From Hemileia vastatrix (taxonomy: Eukaryota; Basidiomycota; Pucciniomycetes; Pucciniales; Zaghouaniaceae), in NCBI GenBank assembly GCA_030280995.1, contig JASXTE010000005.1:2790501-2854500 (forward strand): 64,000 nucleotides of DNA, in the 5' to 3' direction. This document shows, in pieces, positions 59,210-64,000 of this stretch (position 1 is the first letter of the stretch; every line of letters begins with the position of its first letter). The position numbers were made by a program, and so were the translations under genes. Under the pieces are notes generated by a model, which saw only the letters and a list, made by a program, of their open reading frames with translations, had not been told where the DNA came from and did not search any database.

Positions 59210-59662
59210 CTAGTGAGGTGGGCGGGCCGCCTGGACACGGTCTAGAAGCCTAGGAGCTGATTTTGAAGCTTTTGGAGCTAATTTATCAGAGATAAAAGCT
59301 GTTTCTTGGGAAGTTAAAGCAGGCTTTTTTGGGAGAGTTCTGGAAACTGAGTTCAGGGATCTTCTGGATGGTGCTGAGGATAAATATGAAGAGGCTGGAC
59401 CAAGCTCTGGGGATCTGGAAGGGGATCTGGAGATGTATTTATAAGAAGGTGAAGGAGGAGGAATAGGGTAGTTGGCATCTCTGTCACATTTCTTCTTTTT
59501 GGAGTAGCAAGAATCACAGGCCCTGTTGTAGAATTTGGCTTCAGGAGTTGTAAGAGTGAATGTACAAGGTCTGCACATGTGGATGCACTGCTTGCAGGCA
59601 TAGTCCTTGGGAGCAGTGAAGAAAAGAAGATTGGAGGGGTCAACATCAGGGGATCCAGCCAT
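59210..59662 (-). CDS. Antisense cysteine-cluster ORF in element D 3' region
   Basis: 150 codons starting MAGSPDVDPSNLLFFTAP. The N-terminal half has a compact cysteine set (CKQCIHMCRPC, then CDSCYSKKKKCD), spacing C-x2-C-x3-C-x2-C then C-x2-C-x6-C, which suggests a zinc-binding DNA- or RNA-contacting module. The rest is Ser/Pro-rich. It lies antisense to element D between pol and the 3' LTR. The solo LTR at 58231-58952 separates it from the ORFs at 57304-58194. Whether it is expressed is unknown. It may be a captured host gene fragment or an accessory antisense gene of this lineage. Confidence 0.5.
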   Translation of the reverse strand: MAGSPDVDPSNLLFFTAPKDYACKQCIHMCRPCTFTLTTPEAKFYNRACDSCYSKKKKCDRDANYPIPPPSPSYKYISRSPSRSPELGPASSYLSSAPSRRSLNSVSRTLPKKPALTSQETAFISDKLAPKASKSAPRLLDRVQAARPPH

Positions 59663-59816
59663 GATATGTGGTGAGAAAAGATGATGGAAAGAGATAAGAA
59701 GGAGATTTATGTCATTGATGGGTAGATGATGAAGTGAAGGTGTAAGTTCAGCAGGTTGGCTTTATGTGTATTCTGTATGAAATTGGCTGGGTCTATTTTA
59801 TTCAAAATTCTGGTAT

Positions 59817-60235
59817 TCCATCAAGACTCTAAACTGAAAATTCTATTGTTTCAAGATTAGTCCATCAAGACTTTAAACTGAATTCTGTGTTAGTCCGCCA
59901 AGACTTTAAACTGAGGATTGTTTGATGGTGTAGTCCCCCAAGACTATAAACTGAGGAATAGGTTTTGTTGTTGGAAGGGCTTTGAAAGATTGGCGGAGGT
60001 TATCCACAGGGGGTGCCTCTGAATTTAGCAAAGGCAAGTCTCGGGGTAATTGATGGGCTGGCAGCTCTATTCACAATTACCCCAGAATGTTAGTTTTTTT
60101 TCTGTGTCTTAATGTAGTTGATCTCTGGTTCTGGGTTTATGATTTAGGTTTTTGAGTCCCCCAAGACTTTAAACTGGGGGTTTTTGAGTCCCCCAAGACT
60201 ATAAAATGAGGATGGTACCCCAAGACTTAAAACTG
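59817..60235 (+). repeat. Short repeat motif array and third stem-loop of element D
   Basis: The motif AGTCC..CAAGACTTTAAACTG occurs at about 59817, 59859, 59892, 59932, 60154, 60187 and 60216; two related copies lie at 56312 and 56572. The third stem-loop has arms GGGGTAATTG (60043-60052) and CAATTACCCC (60074-60083). Confidence 0.8.
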
Positions 60236-60296
60236 AGGGTTGTTTGTGGTTACATCCTATAGAGGGTGTGGTCAATTTTTCTTTTCAGAATCAAGC

Positions 60297-60840
60297 TCAA
60301 GTACTAGTGGAAGTACAGAGGGAATCAAGAGATGAAATGAAGTGTTCAGAATTAGCCTTGAAATGGTGAATGAGGTGTCTTCTGTTCTCAATGTCCTGTG
60401 GATCTCTAGCAGAAGTGGATTGGAAGTAGTTTAGCAGAAGGTGTTTTTGTTGAGATGTGTGTTGTTGGAATTTGGCCTTAATTGTGGGCAAGTGGTTCGG
60501 TGTTGTTGGTTCAATAGATCCTACATTGTTATCATCACTATCAGAAGATGAAGGAACTGAGAAGTCATCAGTTTTATAAAGTGGAAAGAAGAAATGGAAG
60601 TTTTTACCATCAGATGGACCAGAGATGGTGGAACGTCTTGTTTTAGAGGTTTTGGCACCCTTCTGGGAAGGATGTAGCTTTTTTATTAATCTGGGAATTA
60701 AGATGGATGGCCCAGATATTTTGGTGCTGGTAGAAGATGGACCAGGTTGAGGAGGAGGTGAAGCTGTTTCAGAAGATAATGGGCCAGGTCTGTGGCAGGT
60801 CTTGTTTCTAGATTAGCAGGCATTTCAGGACATTCTGTAT
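60297..60840 (-). CDS. Antisense ORF, unknown, in element D 3' region
   Basis: An open minus-strand stretch ends at 60297. It reads Ser/Pro-rich text (ETASPPPQPGPSSTSTKISG), a basic part, an acidic part (SVPSSSDSDDNNVGSIEP) and a helical C-terminus (IENRRHLIHHFKANSEHFI). The first Met is only at 60491, so an upstream exon is likely. The top of the stretch overlaps the tandem duplication. Not recognised. It resembles the neighbouring antisense ORFs in composition, and the three may be exons of one antisense gene or separate relics. Confidence 0.4.
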
Positions 60841-61313
60841 GAATGGACAGGGGGTGTGATGGTGCAGATTAGATTATTGTCAATGCAGTATTGGCAAGGA
60901 CCCATTTCAGAGGCAGATTTGGGAAGAAGGTTGAACATGGTGGTTTGATGAAGAAAGAATGTGGACATTCTGAATTGGAGGGAGGATGTGGTCTATCAAA
61001 ATTGGCAGGGGCCTTTGTTGTGTGTTTTGGCGCTGTTTGTACATCTTTTGGTGCTGGTAGAAGATGGACCAGGTTGAGGAGGAGGTGAAGCTGTTTCAGA
61101 AGATAATGGGCCAGGTCTGTGGCAGGTCTTCTTTCTAGATTAGCAGGCATTGCAGGACATTCTGTATGGATGGACAGGGGGTGTGATGGTGCAGATTAGA
61201 TTATTGTCAATGCAGTATTGGCAAGGAACCATTTCAGAGGCAGATTTGGGAAGAAGGTTGAACATGGTGGTTTGATGAAGAAAGAATGTGGACATTCTGA
61301 ATTGGAAAGAGGA
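60719..61313 (+). repeat. 327-bp tandem duplication that includes the LTR start
   Basis: Unit 1 spans about 60719-61045 and unit 2 starts at 61046 (TTTTGGTGCTGGTAGAAGAT begins both). Unit 1 contains a polypurine tract GGAGGGAGGA and the first ~57 bp of the LTR (60987-61043). Unit 2 leads into GGAAAGAGGA and the real LTR at 61314. The offset is 327 bp throughout. Confidence 0.85.
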
Positions 61314-62404
61314 TGTGGTCTTCCAACATTAAAAGGGGCCTTTGTTGTGTTGTTTGGCACTGTTTGTGCATGTCTTAATTGGCATCTGTTGAAGAATTGG
61401 GTATTTTTCTGGTTTTATTCCATGAATATTGGGACTGCGGGTATGTGGGTACTATCATTGTATAGCCCTGGGTTTTCTATATATTTCATGTCCTGTTAAT
61501 ATTTTTCATATTTTAAGTTTAAAGGGGTCATTTCCTCAATCTTCAGTTACAAAAGATAGCTTTTTAATTTTGTTTTTCCTGTTTTACGGGCTAACCTTAA
61601 GTGTTAGGGTTAAGTACTTAGTACCATTGGATAGGGCTAATTTAGCTCTATATTTCATGTCACAATGTTGTTATAGCGTAATTCTGTGTTTTAAGGGTTT
61701 TAGTAGTGGTAGTTAATTTTTCTAAGTAGATTAGGTGTTTTTATTGGTTTTCTGGCTTCAAGGAGGCCTGGCCTCTTCAGGTGGCACCTCCGACGTTGGG
61801 CGGCCCACCTGCCTCTGTTTTAGAAGTTTGGGGAGCACTTCTGGAGGGTTTTTATTCAATTTGGCTGTTACAGGCGCCAAATTTGTTGCTGTGCATTGGC
61901 TATTAGATAGTGGTCTGTGTGTACATAGTGAATAAGACAGTTAGGGGGCAACTTTAATTATCATACAACCGTCCGGAGGTGATATCTTTGTTCCTCACTC
62001 AGTTTTCATTGTTTTTGGCCACAATTGGCTCTGTTTGTTGCAAGGTTAGTTTTTCATTTAACTCAACTTTGGCAACAGGTTCTCTGGTATAGTCTTGCAA
62101 GCTATAACAAGTATTATTGCTGTCTCTGGTGTGGATTTGCAGCCTACATTAAGTATCTTTGCTTTCTCTGGTGTGGACATTGGTCTACATTTCAGTTCTT
62201 TGGTCTGGTAGTCTGTCTGGGGACTACTTTCTTGGCTCATCAAGCAGTCAAGTGTGTTGAAAAGGGGCTTTAGCAAACAGGAACCAACTTACTTTAGCAA
62301 GTAAATCTCACTCTATTTTTCTAAAGGGACAGGGGATTTTCTCTCTAGTTTTTCTCCAACTCCCTCGTTCAAGGCCTATAGCTAGTACTATAGGATTCTC
62401 TACA
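61314..62404 (+). repeat. Right (3') LTR of element D
   Basis: 1091 bp, TGTGGTCTTCCAACATT...GATTCTCTACA, preceded by polypurine GGAAAGAGGA and followed by CCGT. It keeps the CCTATAG/CTATAGG stem near its end. Confidence 0.9.
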
Positions 62405-64000
62405 CCGTGTCCAAAACTATATTTACAGTTTATCCAGAAATTATTACTGAAACTGTCATAGGTGTCATTCTTAAGTTATCAGCTTGTATATTTTTAATGA
62501 TCTCAGCATCTTCAAAATTCATTAGTGATACACTTAAGTTCATACTTAATATTGAATTTTCAAAGATGGAAAATTCATCTTCCAACATAAAGACCTCTTT
62601 TTCATCACTATATGAGATATTAATTTAACAATCACTTGAATCTTTACATTTTTCTGTCTTATGTTCAGATTCTTGCTGATTTTCAACAATATTTATATTT
62701 TTCTCACATTATTGATGTTTAAACCAAGGCTTATTACACTTATAACAAGTATTTGTCTCATAACTTTTAGGTACTACAAATTCAGTAAGCTTTTTATGCT
62801 TTTCCTGCAGTGGTTTTAAATTTTAAATTTTTACAGGTTCATTATTTTGTTTATAAGTGGTGTGTCTTTCTTCATACTTAATTTCATTAAAAGTATTTAT
62901 AAATTTAGAGTATTCATTAACCATCATTTCTCTAGCTAAAACAATATCTCCCATAGATATAGGTAATTTATATATTATTTTTTCATTCCATAAGTTAATA
63001 TACATATTTGGTTTAATGAATTTTAATTATTTATTAAAATTAATTAAAAATACCATAGGTTTGTCAACATTTAATGGATTATACCTTGTTTTTCATATAA
63101 TATTACTGTGTTAATCTAAGTTTAGAAACTTCAAATTTTTTTTGAATTAGTTGTTTCAATCGAGCCCAAGAGAAATCTTCACCCTCACTTAATACAGCTT
63201 CAAACCATAATAATGAAACATCCTTAAATAATGGAATTAGTTTTGATGTTATTTCTTCACCTGGTAACTTATATGAGAATTTCAAATTGCAAATTCTTTG
63301 AATAAAATAATTCTAATCAGAGCTGGCTTCCCTATCATAAGATGGATAAAGGTCAATTTTTGGCCAATTGTTCTGATTGAATTTAATATCTCAAATTGTG
63401 GGAAAATTCAATAGCTCATTTACTTTATGTGAATGGTCTTGTATTTTCTCTTTCACTTATTTTTGACTCAAATTTTTTCTTTCATATTTGACGCTTCCAC
63501 CAGATGTTTTTACTTTTTGTGACAATGGGAATGATTGAGATTAATTTTTGCAAATGAAAAGATTATTCTTATACTGTGAGTACTTTTTATTTTCCTGATT
63601 TATTAGAAGATTAGAAGTTATAATATCAGCTTTAGTTACCCTTTTTAAAAAATTAGAGACATTTTATTTGTTTGTGTAAAAGATAATTATGTTCTTGATT
63701 CATATTTTAATAAATGTGCTTCATAAAATTTGTCTAGCTCAATGAATTTGTTGGAAAGTTGACTATGTTTATTACTTAAAGAATAATATTTAAGGGTTAG
63801 AGCCAAGTGTTCTTTCTTAAATTCCTTAATTATTGTTTCCAGTTGAAAAATATTAAATGATAAGGAGTAAATTGTTTTACTAGTGAGCTTAATTTCTTGT
63901 TCCTCTTACTCAGTCATTCTACTCCATAAACTTGAAAAAATTATATGAACATTTGAATTTTTATTAAAATACTCATGATCTTCCTTTTCATACTCTTCAC
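62405..64000 (-). pseudogene. Element E gag and protease N-terminus, broken, runs off window
   Basis: Continues the element E remnant of 46463-48339. From left to right on the plus strand (C- to N-terminal in the protein): the protease strand up to the active-site codons (NIVLDT); a zinc motif CYKCNKPWFKHQ followed by a stop where His/Cys ligands would continue (~62710); gag blocks MYINLWNEKIIYKLPIS (63005 down) and MKFSYKLPGEEITSKLIP (63285 down); and then an Asn/Lys-rich N-terminal region to the window edge. Stops and frame changes are frequent. It aligns with residues ~300-655 of the element B polyprotein. The 5' LTR must lie beyond 64000. Confidence 0.8.

Larger units (their letters stand above)
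48340..62404 (+). mobile_element. Ty3/gypsy retrotransposon D, long 3' region, nested in E
   Basis: 14,065 bp with two 1091-bp LTRs and a perfect four-base target duplication CCGT (48336-48339, 62405-62408). Internal order: primer-binding site, gag-protease (49522-51900), RT-RNase H-integrase (51900-56065), then about 5.2 kb of 3' sequence with repeated stem-loops, antisense ORFs, an E-type solo LTR and a tandem duplication. LTRs are visibly diverged (several percent), so it is much older than B. It differs clearly from A, B and E in RT motif (FIDDGG) and lacks a chromodomain, so it is a separate lineage. Confidence 0.92.

Noticed and set aside
61429..61716. ORFs of about 95 codons recurring at 61429-61716, 48455-48700 and 11237-11557
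   Set aside because: They are translations of the D-family LTR in each of its copies, with frequent changes and no protein-like conservation.

Overview
The window is AT-rich eukaryotic nuclear DNA dominated by transposable elements. Short introns with GTAAGT/AG borders, chromodomain Ty3/gypsy elements, a Tnp2-like (CACTA/Plavaka-type) transposase, a HARBI1-like transposase and a Tet-like 2OG-Fe(II) oxygenase together point to a basidiomycete fungus. A rust (Pucciniales) is the best guess, from remembered family resemblance and not from any search. No ordinary housekeeping gene is intact here.

Layout. 1-2.6 kb: an uninterrupted but window-truncated HARBI1-like transposase (minus), an SNF2-helicase exon fragment (plus) and a broken transposon-companion gene (minus). 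3.7-9.1 kb: a decayed Tnp2-like transposase followed by a second member of the same companion family. 9.3-31.3 kb: a palindrome-rich array with a spacing near 95 bp, split by two minus-strand Ty3/gypsy elements. Element A (9728-20113, target duplication ATATA) is decayed and carries a foreign solo LTR in one of its LTRs. Element B (20278-30006, target duplication GGGCC) has an uninterrupted 1817-codon ORF and LTRs that differ at about four positions in 1501. 32.4-34.8 kb: a broken multi-exon gene of unknown function. 35.7-36.6 kb: a Tet-like 2OG-Fe(II) oxygenase gene (minus). 37.0-39.2 kb: gene-free DNA with three spaced copies of a hairpin motif and then a striking run of about a dozen consecutive stem-loops. 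39.2-45.0 kb: AT-rich with no recognisable gene. 45.1-64.0 kb: an old element E (minus, related to A and B) split by element D (48340-62404, plus, target duplication CCGT). Element D carries stop-ridden gag-pol, repeated 3' stem-loops, antisense ORFs, an E-type solo LTR and a 327-bp tandem duplication.

Relative order of events read from the nesting: E is older than D, and D is older than the E-type solo LTR inside it. A is older than the D-family solo LTR inside A. B, with near-identical LTRs, is the youngest datable insertion. The two elements inside the palindrome array (A and B) encode a chromodomain at the end of pol, A's being cut off by a stop, so targeting of a particular chromatin state is possible but not shown.

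The least explained structures are the hairpin cluster at 38.38-39.21 kb, the hairpin motif at 37.0-37.4 kb, the palindrome array, and the 3' stem-loops of element D, one pair of which shows a compensatory base-pair change.
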